This document shows, piece after piece, positions 10,122 through 22,849 of a DNA stretch of 64,000 nucleotides. A program made the translations under genes and the position numbers. The first letter of the stretch is position 1. Each line of letters opens with the position of its first letter. A model generated the notes under the pieces. It did no database searches and was not told the origin of the DNA. It was given only the letters and a program-made list of their open reading frames with translations. Source of the DNA: Pisaster brevispinus (lineage: Eukaryota; Echinodermata; Asteroidea; Forcipulatida; Asteriidae); assembly GCA_023634235.1 (NCBI GenBank), contig JAMKCF010000008.1, positions 16,241,558-16,305,557 on the forward strand, in the 5' to 3' direction.

Positions 10122-12510
10122 AGCACCTCAGAGGCTTCAAGTTGTTCAAGCGAAAGATGATTTTCGTTGTATCTTTGATGTAATTCTCTTTTTCCTTTTT
10201 GTTGTTTTCAATTGTTATTCACGAGCAATTCAGCCTTTGACTATAATATTGTTTATAAGCCATTCATAAATACCTCAGACAGTTTAGGTAATTCTATTGG
10301 TTGAAAGGTGGTCACATGACTGAGTTTACCTAGTATTAGAAGGCTGATAAAGATAATAGCTGGAGCTGTTTCAGACCGGTTGGCTAAATCGCGTTTGGCG
10401 TTCATAGCCATACATGTGTTGGTTCGCAAGCTTAAGCAGGGGCTACTAATGCATGCCAATCACTGTATATATGGTACTCAATGTAAAAATCAATTGGTGC
10501 ACGCAAGTACGCACAGTTGTTGGGCGTGGCGTGCAATTTAACCTTCGCTGAAATAGCTCAAGGACAGAAAGTGAAAACTTTTACAAAAAGAGAAGTTCAA
10601 ATACAGTTTTCCTCTGTTTTTACGCTTTTAACAAAAAGGGCATTTATGAATGGGAAAAAAGAGTAGTGAGTCTAGGTCATAAACAGTCGTTTAAAAACCG
10701 TGCAGGGTCGTGGCCGTGTGATAAAGGACACCACCTTTGGCTTGGGTCCTTTATCACATGGCCACGACCCTGCCGGTTTTAAACAACCATTTAAGACCTC
10801 AGTGTCACTCTTTTATTCCCTTTTTATTAAATGAAATTCTAAATACAAAAACGTGATGGCATTACCAGTAATCCAGTTTAAATAGTCTAAGAACAAGAAT
10901 TTGTATTGTCCGCATCATAAAAATACAGAAATGAAGTTTTCATTGGCGTATAAGAATAGAAAACTAATTTAGTTAAAAATAATAGTTTATCGACAAAGTT
11001 ACACAGATTAAAAGGACAGAAATCTACACTAAAATAAAACATCTAATTAAATACTAGAAAATTAAGCATGAATAGGTCGCCAGCATTATGAAAGTCAAGC
11101 AAAGTATCTTGCATGACAGTTTGGAAAACAGTGCATATTAATTGTTTTTGCCACAAAGATCTGCTTCGCGTTCAGTATGTGTGAAATTTATGAACCTGGC
11201 TTTAGTTGGGGGGGGGGGGGGGGGAGACGAACCACATACCATTTTAAAAGGTGTATAAAAGGCTGATCTGATTAAATAATTAGCATCAATTCTGATTGAG
11301 GGGAGGGAGGGGGGTCCTCACAAATAGTTATAAAGCATTGACAGCTTTACATGGCTAATGGTTAACTTTTCTAAAGAGGACACTTTGGGAGCACAAAGAT
11401 TTCCCTTGAGGTGTTAAAAAAAACAAAAAACAGTTTTTTTAAACAAAGCCCTCATGTTTTAAAGAGGGCAACATGTCCTACATAGTTCTTTTTGTAACCG
11501 TAAATAATATATATTTTTAATAGGTATTTGTAACACTGTAGCTATTCATACACAGGTACCACAGACTGCCACAAAGTACGATTCCTTCTAGGCTAGCATT
11601 GGGTGCATGGGTTTCTTTTGTTGGTGCAGCTGGTACTGTGTGGGAAAACCCACGGCTTGTGCAATATTTAGACTTATTAAGTCTCAAAGTCTCCTGTGGT
11701 CTTTTGTGGAAAGAGCCAGTTGGGCAGGAGAGTGCACAGATATTAAGCAGTATCTCATTAACAACTAAGAACGCATAGTTTAACCTACACAGAGTTGCAT
11801 TAAGCACTTGTATACTCAGTACCTTCCCGATTTCTTTGGTTTTAATTATATACTCAGGTACAAACTGAACTGTTTTCAGACATGGATATATTATGGTTAG
11901 ATAAATATGTTATTAACAAAATTTATTATATTTTCAGGTATCTTTATTTAGGAAATATTGTTGTTAGTGGCTTGTGTTTTCGTGCTCTGTATAATGCGGA
12001 ATGTATGCAGTTGTCTTTGGGGAAGGGATATTTACTTCAGTTCATTAAATAAGTTCATCTGGATTGTTGATAAATCAGGGATTATGAGGTTCGTTTTTTT
12101 TCTCGAATCAAACAAATGTATAACATACAAGCTCCAGAACATTTGTGACCAACTAGTTCAAACCACGCCCTCTATGACTACCGAGAAGGGTACTAAAGGC
12201 AGTTGAGCATTGGACATGGTTGCCGGTCTGAAGAAGCTCCTTGCTTAGGAGTGAAACTTAACTAAGATAATAATATGTAAGTAACGATATGTAAGTAATG
12301 ATTCAAAACAAAAACGAACCTCATAATCCATGAGATATTTACTTGTTTAAATGTTAAAAGATAAGCAACCTCGGGAGTGTGTTCTGTCGGCGAAAAGTTC
12401 TTGCTTTGTCAGAGCATGATGGTAAAAACCGGAATGTATTCACATAATGTTCATTCTGTGACATTTTAGCTCGTGTCTGATGGGATGTAGTAGACTGCTT
12501 CATGAGACCA
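10122..12510 (+). other. 3' flank of gene 1; no gene seen
   Basis: Begins with the presumed 3' UTR of gene 1; its end could not be fixed. An AATAAA with following T-rich sequence occurs only further on, near 13318, and may or may not be used. A G run of about 16 to 18 lies near 11209-11224. Apart from the foldback at 10.66-10.82 kb, nothing coding is visible. Confidence 0.4.
10662..10816. repeat. Foldback/MITE-like palindrome
   Basis: Two arms match in inverted order: gtttaaaaaccg-tgcagggtcgtggcc on the left and ggccacgaccctgccggttttaaac on the right, around a short centre with GATAAAGGAC / GTCCTTTATC. The match weakens outwards (gtgagtctaggtc / gacctcagtgtcac). Typical of a small non-autonomous DNA element; no clear target-site duplication seen. 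Confidence 0.8.
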
Positions 12511-12651
12511 GGGGTGGATTTCACAAAGAGTTAAGACTAGTCTTATCTCGAGTTAGGACGAGTTACTCATCCTAACTCATGACTAGCCTTAAGTTTTTAA
12601 CAACTCCTAGGACTAGTCCTAAGTTAGAACTATCTTTGTGAAATCGACCCC
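12511..12651. repeat. Palindromic MITE-like element (GATTTCACAAAGAG family)
   Basis: Terminal arms ggggtggatttcacaaagag and the inverted ctttgtgaaatcgacccc enclose repeats of actagtcct/aggactagt. The whole 141 bp can fold on itself. Flanking bases are CAG on the left and CGG or CCG on the right, so no exact target duplication can be claimed. Confidence 0.85.
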
Positions 12652-12764
12652 CGGTCCTTCATCAAAAAGTAATAATAGGCTACTGTTACGAAGAATGTAT
12701 TCTTTGAAGTCCAAACTTAATGTCAACCTCTGTACCTTTTGGAGGATCTGTTCTTCATCACTGT

Positions 12765-12849
12765 AATGCAGAATTAATGTATATCCACTTAGATTTAAGT
12801 TTAGTAGTTTATGCAGAAATGTATATCCACTTAGATTTAAGTTTAGTAG
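12765..12849 (+). repeat. Short tandem duplication, about 42 bp, two copies
   Basis: The block atgcagaa..atgtatatccacttag..tttagtag occurs twice in a row with few differences. Confidence 0.9.
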
Positions 12850-13449
12850 AGGAGCTTAGGTAAAAATTCAGTTTTGTGCTGAACTCCTTTGTTTGATACT
12901 CTTTCAGAGCGACATTTTAAACATTACGCCATTGGATGTCAGTGATTAAGAAACGGGTCTGCTTTTTCAGATATGACGTCATGGATATTTTGGGATGTTA
13001 CTAAATTTTGCACTGGAAGGGTGTCAAGTATAATTGCGTTTTACGCCGTTTTATCGCCAGGTTAGAGACTCGTTATTTATGTCTTTTGTTTAAAAAAACA
13101 CTTTTTTGGGGGGGGGGATTAGTGCATCATAAAACATAATTTGAACCCAGCTAAAAGCAGGTTTAAAATTTTAAAACGAGTTTGTGGAGATAAGAACGCA
13201 CCGATGATGCCAGTTCAATTTCCCATTTTTTTAAGGGGCCTATTGTGTGAATGCAAACCTTTTTTAGAAAATTATATGTAAGCCTTTCAGACTCTTTGAA
13301 GTGTTTCAACAACATATAATAAAGCTGTATTTTTTAACGAATTTTTGTGTGAGGATGTCTTGTTATATACTGCCCATTAATCAAACTCATTTCAAGACGC
13401 TTTTAAAATAGCTACAGAAGTGTAAAAAGGACATTGAGAGAGAAAGAAG

Positions 13450-13690
13450 CTTTAAGGCAGAATTATGACATATCTCATAATTATGTTTTTTTCACAAGTC
13501 ATAATTATGATTTAGGCCTAGCCTATATCTCATTATTATGACTTATGTATCTCATGATATAGTCTTTAATTGCACAAATCATAGTTATGATTATTCTGAA
13601 CCACAATTTATGAGATAAGTCATTATTTTGACTTATGCTAACTCTGTCATAGGGCCTATAAGTCATAAATTTGACTTGCAAGCACGATGC
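13450..13690. repeat. Degenerate AT-rich repeat of cataattatgac / ttatctcataa
   Basis: Words such as cataattatga, ctcattattatgact, atgagataagtcatta recur in both orientations over 240 bp, interrupted by taggccta. This is a diverged simple repeat with self-complementary units. Confidence 0.7.
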
Positions 13691-13892
13691 GATTGAGTAA
13701 GCGATACAGTCCTAGATGGGAGACATGCGTTTTATTTTCCACAATTAAATCGATCAAAACTACGACATTTATATCATTTCCTGATGCTGTGTAAAATTAT
13801 TTTACTTCTTCATTTCAAATAAGAGACGTCTCAACTAGTGGCCCTAGTTCTTTGGGAAAACACATGAACAATTTGAACATTGTTGCATACGA

Positions 13893-13915
13893 CCCCCCCC
13901 CCCCCCCCCCCCCCC
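13893..13915. repeat. Poly-C tract of 23
   Basis: An uninterrupted run of 23 C on the plus strand. A second run of equal length occurs at 62799-62821. Assembly length errors are possible in such tracts. Confidence 0.9.
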
Positions 13916-16176
13916 AAGGACCAACAACCCGGTAACCAAAACCAGAGGAACAACGGACAGTTCTGACAACCGACACACACACACAACGGAACCACTGCAG
14001 CAGGACCTTTACCAAGACCCAAATCCCGCCATAGACGTCAGGGAACAGTACAGAATATCGATAACGATAGATGAGTCGCTACCTCAGAAGAATATTATTG
14101 TCTACAATTAATAATAGGCCTGCAAATGGTCAACAATAAAGGCAAAGTACATGTCAACAATCACCGATTTAATCTTTTCACACTTACATATTTATTCCAC
14201 AACATACAGGTACAGAATATGTACTTCTGCAAATTGTTGAGTGTGGGATACTCCTAATTCCTTCACTAGGTTGATTTCATTACACTTGTATTGACACTTT
14301 GACAGGCAGGGTAAAAAAAAAAAAAAATAAATAAAAAAACATCTTTCACTTTTGCAGGTCTCATGACAAAGAATAAATTTCAGCGTATGTACGACTATAA
14401 ACTTAATATAAATAAATAAATAAATATAAACAAACAAACTTTATCCAGAACAAGTATCTGTAAATAAAACTTTGAAAATAATTGCTGCACCGATGTTATT
14501 CAGCAGTCATTTTTCATTATGGCGTCCATTTTGTTGTCAAATTAAAATTATTCATCGCATCAAGTCAATTTACCAGTATCGGCCTAAAGTTTCTTAATAA
14601 TGCGGCCACTTTCTTGAAGAGTTTATGTCCCTAAAGTATCAGTGACAGTCTTATTGGATACTTGAGAGGCATTTTCTAAACAAATCCACGATGTGAGAAA
14701 GTTACACATATATACGAAACCTACACAATATTGTTATCAGGAGTTTAATAAAGTTGCAACCATTTTGGGACCATCTTCGTGACAAAATGTATTAGCTTGG
14801 AGATTTCAGCTTGTAGATATTTTGAACAGCCTACATTTTTCTCCAATATAGTGTTACTCGTTTATCACAGATTAATTATTGAAACGTCATTCAACTGATC
14901 ACAACTGAATACCGGGAATCAAGTTCTTTTTTCTCGGGTGAAAATTGAAACTGGATCAACACTTCTTTATGGAGACTGGAATGTGATGAGACCGTCAATT
15001 ATCATCGAGAATGGAACCGCTTTGAGTCCGAGACAAGACCAATGCAACAATGGAAAGTATTCATCTAAAAGCCAACGTGACCGGATGGCATTCCCAGGGA
15101 CGTGGGCACGCGTGTCTGTTAATGACCAGTTGCTTTTTTTTTTTATAAAACCAGCTGTATAATTCACACGCGTGTGGGTCTAATCGAGTTACCAATTCCT
15201 CACTATCCTAACAACTTACTTGCCCTGATGGCAAATTCCTTTAGCTAGACACATTAAGTGTTAGTACAAAAGAGTTTGAATAAACTGGTCAATAAAGAGT
15301 TTCAGGCGCTGTAAGCGAACAAGTGCAAACATTCCTTATTCGGGCGGAGCCTCGACCTATCTTTTCGACATTTGGTGCTTGATGGGGCGTGGTACCCCCA
15401 TTGTGTTTTCAGTGTGTGCTTTGAATTATATGAATTCTTTAGATGATTCGGGTCGGGGGGGGGGGGGTACTCCGTACAAGAGGAAAATATCGGGCATGGT
15501 ATGTTTTCGATGCCAATTGGAAAATACAATATTTTGTGTAAAGGTATGAACTTATCAGTAATAATAAAAAAATTGTATTAAGTTGATAGCTGGTATAATG
15601 TATGTTTGGCAAGCTGCGAAGCAGAGTGAGCCTATGTAATGACGATTTCCGTCCGTCTGTCCGGCCGTCCGTCGGTCCGGCCGTCCGCATCCAATAGATA
15701 TTACAGTTTTAGCATCAAGCTTCACCATTTTGTTTTGAGTTGTTTTATGGAATCTAAAACCCTAAGGTGAAGTCATTGGTCTTCAAATAAGATAATCTGG
15801 CGTGAATGTAAAAGCAAATACATTGTCTGTATGTAGATGGGGGGAAATGGTTTTCAAAAACATATATTTATCACATTAAAGCATATTAAATGTCACTACA
15901 CTAGAAATCCCAAATCCCAAGAGTCCAGATTTCAAATGGGGGGGGGGGGGCACCCCGGGGCACGGACATCAATATGGGGGGGGGGCACATGTCCCCCTCA
16001 GTTACGCCACCGTATACGCATTATGACGTTTACTTTATTCTGATCATGACTATTTCATTTACACGTGTAACTTTCAGTTACTTTCTTTTGTGTTAATACT
16101 GTGGAATGAACCTGGAACCCAAACAAAACTAACTGGAAATGTTGACTCACCGGAGATGACCTTTTCAGACTTCACA
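13916..16176 (+). other. Intergenic repeats, no gene seen
   Basis: Contains AAAT/AAAC simple repeats near 14400-14440, a G run at about 15456, a cgtccgtctgtccggccgtcc simple repeat at about 15650-15690, and a G-rich dispersed repeat at 15938-16012 ending in gttacgccacc. None of the short open frames here resembles a protein I know. Confidence 0.5.
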
Positions 16177-16318
16177 TTTGCCGCAGACCTCATTTAGTTC
16201 ATCAGACACACAACACACATTTCTCCAAGCTTCAATCAGATCACACGTTTGCCGCAGACCTCATTTAGTTCATCAGACACACAACACACATTTCTCCAAG
16301 CTTCAATCAGATCACATC
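16177..16318 (+). repeat. 71-bp tandem duplication
   Basis: Two nearly identical 71-bp units start tttgccgcagacctcattta and end caatcagatcaca. The almost complete identity suggests a recent event. Confidence 0.95.
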
Positions 16319-16636
16319 TGTTTGGAAGATAGTTACATGTAACGAATTGCTGAAGTTTTGTGTATAGGCCTAACTTATCTTCAAACGACAGGCAACAACT
16401 GACATGACTGAGGAAAGACTGACGAGCTCCACTATCAAAACTGGATTCTTATAATGAGTTGTTATTTAACTCACAATTGTACAGCACTTGGTTTAACCTG
16501 CTATACCGACATTAACCAACATTTTGTTAACGTCCTGGGAGTTTTCTGGAATGTTCACCATTCAAATCCACCATTAGGCCTATGGTCCAAGAAGTAGTAC
16601 ATGTACGTGTATACATACGTGAAACAATGTCTGGTA

Positions 16637-19600
16637 CATATGGGTCATTCCGTGTCAAATCATCACGCCATCCGGGGTCAATCTCACGGATTTTCTTTAA
16701 ATTTGCTGAATTAGTTTGGTCCTATGAGAAAACTCTGACACCCGAATTTGAGCATTCTGGGTCATGTGGTTTTTGAGTTACAGGTCGTTGAACTTTTGAC
16801 CTTGTGTTTTTTTAACATAACAACAAATGATTGTACCTCCAGTTATGAATATCGGACAAAGATGATTTATAGCTTAAATTAAAGCCCTTGATATAAGAAA
16901 TTAACTTATTGTCAAATTTAAAAAAAAAAAAATTTAATTCAGTTGGGGGTTGCGCAAAATAGACTTTGACCCTTGACCCCTCGGGGGCCGCCATTTTAAT
17001 TTTTTTTCAAATTTTGCCAAAAGAAGGCCTCGGGTGTTGCCATTAACCACACCAAATATAAAAATGGGATCTCTGTAGGTTTAGACGGGACATTAGTTTC
17101 TATGTGGGTAGTATATTAAAAATACATTAAAACGTGCACATTTCAATGGCATACATGTCTGTATACATGTGTGGATACACATGTACATGTACATAATGGT
17201 TTGATGCTGTGTATTTATAGTTAATTAAATAAAAAATTAAATAAATAATACTGTGAAATCACATTGGCCATGCACTTGGTGGGGGTCGGGGCTGGGGGTG
17301 GGTTGGACGGGGGAAGAACATTGGTGTCAAGTTAACTCCTTTATCTTGCAAGTTTCTGAGGAGCGAAAAGTTTCGGAGGGCGAAAAGTTTAGTAGCTGAG
17401 AAAGGGATCATGTCAGCACCAAACAAAAAAGCAGGCAAAATTTTACCAGATGCAACAGTAACCAGTGCTAGGGATTTCTACATGAATGATGAATGAAGTC
17501 GTGTTATGCCTGGAAAAAAGGGACTTTGTATCCGTGGTGACTGATGGACAACGGCATCATGAGCAAAAGCGCCTTGTCTTGTGTAACATAAAGGAAGCGT
17601 ATCAACAATTCAAGGTCACCCATCCTGGAATTAGGCTATTGGTTTTTCAAAATTCTCTGAGCTACGTAAAGCAGTATGTTCTTGCTGGTGGCAGTGGAAC
17701 ACATTTTGTGTGTGTCTGCACCACCCATCAGAATACCAAACTAATTTTTTTTTGAGTCGGAATTGACAGTGTCACTGATGGAAAATACTCCACCTATCAC
17801 AATTGCTTAGCAGCGCTGCAATGCAACCCTCCAAATATTAGTTGCTGTATGGGAACATGTGATCAGTGTCCAGGATCAGAAGAACTTAAAGAAAATCTTG
17901 ATAATGCATTTGAGAATCAAATGATTGACCAAGTTGAGTACAAAATATGGACAACAACGGACAGGTCAAGTCTTGAAACGAAAGTTCAGCCAGTTGAAGA
18001 ATTCATTGACACTTTTATGGAAATGCTTGAAAAGCTCATTCGACATGACAAATCCCAAGCACGATTCCTAGCTAACAAAAAGTCATCCCTAGTTGATAGC
18101 GAATTTCTAGTTTTGTGGCCGACTTCTCAGAGAACTATAGTTTCATTGTACAAGATGCTGCCCAATCTTTTCATTGGAATAATCTTCAGGTAACTATTCA
18201 TCCTTTTCTAGTCTACTTCAAGGCAGATGATGGAAATTATTGATCATCTGAGCTTTGTTGTGATATCCGACAGTATGTGCCATAACACTGTTTCAGTGCA
18301 CTTATTTCAAAAGTGCTTGATTAGTCATCTCATTGAGAGAATGGGCACACTATCTAGAATCATCTCTTTCTCTGACAGATGTGCTGCCCAGTATAAAAAC
18401 CTTAAGAATTTCACCAACTTATGTTGTCACCAGGACGATTTTGGTTTTTCAGCTGAGTGGGAAAACAGCATGGGAAAATAGCATGTGATGGTGTTGCTGG
18501 TACACTGAAACGTCTGGCTTCAAGATCAAGTCTACAAAAAGCTTTTGACAAACAAATAATGACACTTCGGCAACTGTATGATTTTGCCTACAAGGAGATT
18601 TCTTGAATGAAGTTCTGTTTCACTACAACAGCCCAGCACAGTGAAGAAGCAACTTTACTGAATGATCGCTTTCAAAATGCACGCACTACCCCTGGAACCC
18701 AGAAATTGCATTCTTTCAAACCAATATCAAGGAATTGTATTGAAGTGCGAAAATTTTCATCTAGCCCTGCAGCACGACAAGAGCGTACATAACAGAGTAT
18801 TCTGCCCAGAAAATAATGTAGATCTAATCAGTGGCTACATAACAGCAGAATATGATGGGTTCTGGTGGCTTGGATGTGTTGTAAAAATGAAGCAAGAAAG
18901 TCGACTTGTGAAGGTCAATTTCTTACATCCACATGGCCCTGCTCCATCATTCTTTTTTCCAGAAAGGGAAGACATCTTTGAAATTGATGTTGCTGATGTC
19001 TTGAAGTCTGCTGCCCCACTGACCCCCACAGGGAGAACATTTACCCTTAAAAAAAAGACTCACTTGCAGCCAACACAAGACTTAGAGAACGACTTTAGGC
19101 AACAAAAGGCTCACAGAAAACCATATAATATGCTGAACTTAAACATTCTTTTTGAAACATGAACCAGTACAGTTTTACAGTACAAGTACAAGTATTGGCT
19201 TAGCCCCCTACCCCATCCCCCTACTCATTCCTCTTACCCCACCCCTACCCCACCCCAACTACCCCATACGCCGCCCATGACAATGTATAAGTAGAATTTT
19301 TGATACAACTTGAGTCCCATGTGCAACAATGTACATGTATGTTCAGTACATACAATGAAATGTGCACGTTTTAATGTATTTTTAATATACTATCCACATA
19401 GAAACTAATGTCCCGTCTAAACCTACAGAGATCCCATTTTTATATTTGGTGTGGTTAATGGCAACACCCGAGGCCTTCTTTTGGCAAAATTTGAAAAAAA
19501 TTAAAATGGCGGCCCCCGAGGGGTCAAGGGTCAAAGTCTATTTCGCGCAACTCCCAACTGAATTTAAATTTTTTTTTTTTTAATTTGACAATAAGTTAAT

Positions 19601-19863
19601 TTCTTACATCAAGGGCTTTAATTTAAGCTATAAATCATCTTTGTCCTATATTCATAACTGGAGGTACAATCATTTGTTGTTATGTTAAAAAAACACAAGG
19701 TCAAAAGTTCAACGACCTGTAACTCAAAAACCACATGACCCAGAACGCTCAAATTGGGGTTTCAGAGTTTTCTCATAGGACCAAACTAATTCAGCAAATT
19801 TAAAGAAAATCCGTGAGATTGACCCCGGATGGCGTGATGATTTGACACGGAATGACCCATATG
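16637..19863. mobile_element. 3.2-kb DNA transposon with about 500-bp terminal inverted repeats
   Basis: The left end (catatgggtcattccgtgtc) and the right end are inverted copies, and the match continues inward for about 510 bp (left 16637 to about 17147; right about 19353 to 19863) with only scattered differences and small indels. The centre holds a degenerate gene on the plus strand. Flanks do not give a clear target duplication; the outermost bases CATAT/ATATG could be part of the repeat or of the target. Long inverted repeats plus one transposase-like gene mark it as a class II element. I could not assign a superfamily with confidence. Confidence 0.92.
17410..19162 (+). pseudogene. Decayed transposase-like gene of the 3.2-kb element
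   Basis: The pieces lie in more than one frame and are broken by stops, so this copy is dead. In order: an N-terminal piece from ATG 17410 (MSAPNKKAGKILPDATV) with a TGA after 28 codons; a piece about 17500-17755 with DGQRHHEQKRLVLCNIKEAY and a CVCTTHQN motif; 17849-18193 with a CDQC pair; 18227-18481 with an aspartate-led block SDRCAAQYKN and DFGFSAEW; a frameshift near 18475 to the block CDGVAGTLKRLASRSSLQ; an in-frame TGA at about 18602; and a C-terminal part to 19162 with GFWWLGCVV and HPHGPAPSFFFPEREDIFEIDV. The C-x-C-x4-HQN, D-x-CAAQYK and CDG-x2-GT-x-KR motifs recur in uncharacterised proteins of cnidarians, insects and fish as I recall them. I infer a transposase; the catalytic residues are not established. 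Confidence 0.75.
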
Positions 19864-19974
19864 CTATTTGACATTTCAACGTATGCCCACTTAGGCCTAC
19901 TTATTTTTGAGTGGACATTAATGGTAGAACCATAAAATGGTAAACACTAAAATAAAATTTAAAAATAGCGTAAA

Positions 19975-20110
19975 AACTTACTTGGTGAGAAGCACTGCAG
20001 CTGTTGATAGTATAAACTATCTTGAGAAAGGATTCCCTTTGAAGTACTATGGTTTGGGATAATTTTCCACCACAAAAAAGTTGAATGTGAGATTCTCTTA
20101 GGGTTGGTGA
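19975..20110. repeat. Dispersed repeat (aaaacttacttggtgagaagcactgcagctgt family), copy 1
   Basis: This block closely matches 52070-52180: both share aaaacttacttggtgagaa, gcactgcagctgtt, attccctt..aagtactatggtttgg and ataattttcacc. A dispersed element, family not identified. Confidence 0.8.
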
Positions 20111-20920
20111 TCGACCGTTCACGATCACCCTACGTGCGAAACGTAACAAAAAGGCTTCCCAGTAAAAATGCTTACCTGAGTAAGTTTATGTATCAGCCCT
20201 TCCAGGGTCAGTCTTCCAAAAGACTCCTTCAAAAAGATTTTAAAGAGAAAGTCAGAGGTCGTCTCACATATTGCCACAACGTTCAACTACCGCCATGTTG
20301 AACAGAATGTTCTAATGCTCCAAGTTAGGTGCTGAAAACACTTGCATTTTCATCCGCGTATACGTGCAGAGGGTGTCCCCTCCCAAAAATATGTGCCCAT
20401 CGTACTTTAATCGCATTCTTTTCCTCTTGTACAGAAGTACCACCCTAAAATACTCTAAAGAATTCCTGAAATTCTCAGGAAACCAAAACACAATGAAGAC
20501 AAATTGGGGGGGGGGGTCACCACACCACATATTGAGAATCAAGCGCGTACGCGGCAGATCCCAAACAGGCAATGAAGGCGTGGCAAATGCCGATAATTTG
20601 TATGCAAAAAACGTTAACGTGCAAAGTGAAATAAATGGATCACCCCGACCTAATTCTTTCCCAATTGACTTGCATTTATTTATTAATTGGTGCTGCTTTA
20701 TGTCTGGGTTTGAGTTACAAAAATTGCTCTATATATTGTTTTAATAATTTGGCTTTGTCAAGATCTAGTAGGCCTAGTAATTCAATGGTTGTACGAAAGT
20801 GTATAAATATATCACGTGTCGCCGTAGCATTGTCATCATTGGTCACAGCATGGTCACAATAGTGTAGGCCCAAGTGAAATGTGAAACTACTGCACGTTTT
20901 AGACCTTGTCCAGTCCAAAT

Positions 20921-21036
20921 TGACGGATTCGGCAGTGGCTACGGCTACGGCCGGATCACTGAAAAGTCTCTTCTTCAACGTTTTAGCTTGAGCCAACGAC
21001 CATAGCCGTAGTCGTCTAGCCGATTCCGACACTGCC
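20921..21036. repeat. Foldback repeat (ggattcggcagtggctacggc)
   Basis: The left arm cggattcggcagtggctacggctacggccg and the right arm from cgaccatagccgtag to gattccgacactgcc are inverted near-copies about 55 bp apart. An open minus-strand frame crosses it but has no protein-like features, so it is not called as a gene. Confidence 0.8.
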
Positions 21037-21732
21037 TCACACATCTCACTGTTTTGGCAGACGATATGACACAACCGGAAATATGTTAATTGAAAGTTGC
21101 GAAAATGTGACTTCCAGCTTTACAACAAGCTGCACAATAACACTTTTAAGAAAGAAAAAAAAAAAACCTTTTTCATTTGCTTGCTGATTTTAATTTTTAA
21201 GATGAGGCAAAATGCTAAAAACGATTTAAATTATGAACAATTTAAAATAATCTGTCCAATATAAAAACAAGATTTCATTGCCAATAATTTATAATAATAA
21301 AACCCATTAAAAGTAAAATCTATAGGCCTATACCCGTCCGACTGATAAATTTTATAACTAAATGTGCAATAATTATTTCATTTAAAATAGTATTTTCACA
21401 TTATTTCATTAAACTTTAAGGAATCATAAAAACAATTTTTTTTCCCTACTCTTGGTGCATGAGTAATTCCAATAAAAGGGCAATTTTGAGTAATAATTAA
21501 AAAGATACTCGAAGTCAAGTGGGCATCGATGTACAAGAACTAGGAAGATACCCCCCCCCCTCGAAGATTTGCATTATTTATCAACCGTTCCGAAGAATGA
21601 AAGACTCCACAGTTTGAAAGCATACAATTTGCATATAAAAAATCCCTCAGGCATTTTCAAAAGCATTCCATTTCCATTGTGTAATAATGAACATTATTTT
21701 GTAAAAAATTTTTTTAAAAATAAATAAATGAA

Positions 21733-22680
21733 AGGTATTATACAGGATTGGTAGAGCTGGCAAAATGGTCACAGACAGTCTTTATGTTTCGTGTGATCAA
21801 CCATATACATGAAATGATAACAAACCTGTAAATATTGGGGCTTAATCTGTTGGGCGAGTCAGGAGACAATAGTGAATGAACATGCACAATTTTCAATTTG
21901 TTAACATATTTCCTTGATTTTACTCGTAACAGCCGAAAGCAGCTATTGCATAAAAAAAATAATAATAAAGTTTTCAAATACAGTTTTTTTTCGAATATTA
22001 CTTCATTTCAGAGGGAGAAATTTCATAGAAAAAAAAAAATAGTTCAAGTACGAACTTCATAGTAAGCTTGCCCACTAAAATTAGACACTGGTGTTTTGTA
22101 TCTCCCTGTTATAATATCTTTAACGTTTTCAAGAAAACAAGAAAGAGAGAAAGTGAGAGGAATAAATAGCTCTCACTTGTGAAGTTTCAATTGTTTCAAT
22201 TGCGTATAGTGGGCCTACTTAGAATACATATAACGATTTAATTTGTGTCGATTATAAACTAGGAAATCATATTGAAATGGGAAAAACGACTGCAGTTTGT
22301 ATTAAAAGGGTATCACAGGATTGGTACAGATACAAAACACCAATGTTTAACTTTAGTATTAAAGCTTACTGATTATGAAGTTCCTACTAAAGCCATTGTT
22401 TCTGTGAAGTAATTCTTCTTGAAATGAAGTCATATTAGAGACAACTGTATTTGAAGTCCTTAAAAAAAACCCCCAAAACAGCCGATTTCGGTTGCTAGGT
22501 CTATGTGTTTACAATCTTTCATGCTGGAAAATGTTGATTTTTCACTATTTTCTCCTGACTCACACCATGTATTAAACCCAAATGTTCACAGGTTTGTTAT
22601 TTTCATCTGTATGGTTGGTCACACAAAGCACGAACGCTGTCCGAGATTATTTTGTCAGCTCCACCATTCCTGTATCATAT
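21733..22680. mobile_element. Large foldback element, about 950 bp
   Basis: The outer arms (tacaggattggtagagctgg on the left, cagctccaccattcctgta on the right) are inverted copies that run inward through tggtcacac..atga..aacaaacctgt..ttaaac and ctcctgactc. Inner arms match as well (ttcatagtaagctt..ggtgttttgtatct at 22055-22110 against its inverse at 22320-22385). The centre is near 22205. No coding frame inside, so it is non-autonomous. Confidence 0.8.
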
Positions 22681-22849
22681 CTTTAACTTATATAAAGGAT
22701 GCGACGCACACAATGGCTAGCTGTAGAGTCCACAGTTTTGTAGAATTTATGAATGATTATTAAAATCAAACAGTAAATTAAAACTCAACAATTCACTATT
22801 TAGAAACATCATTTCTACATCTTTTCTTAGAAAAAAACATATTGTTAAA

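Noticed and set aside
11517..11807. 96-codon minus-strand frame
   Set aside because: No homology recognised, no splice context, composition like random AT-rich sequence.
20715..21074. 119-codon minus-strand frame
   Set aside because: It crosses a foldback repeat, has no recognisable domain, and low-complexity composition follows the repeat.
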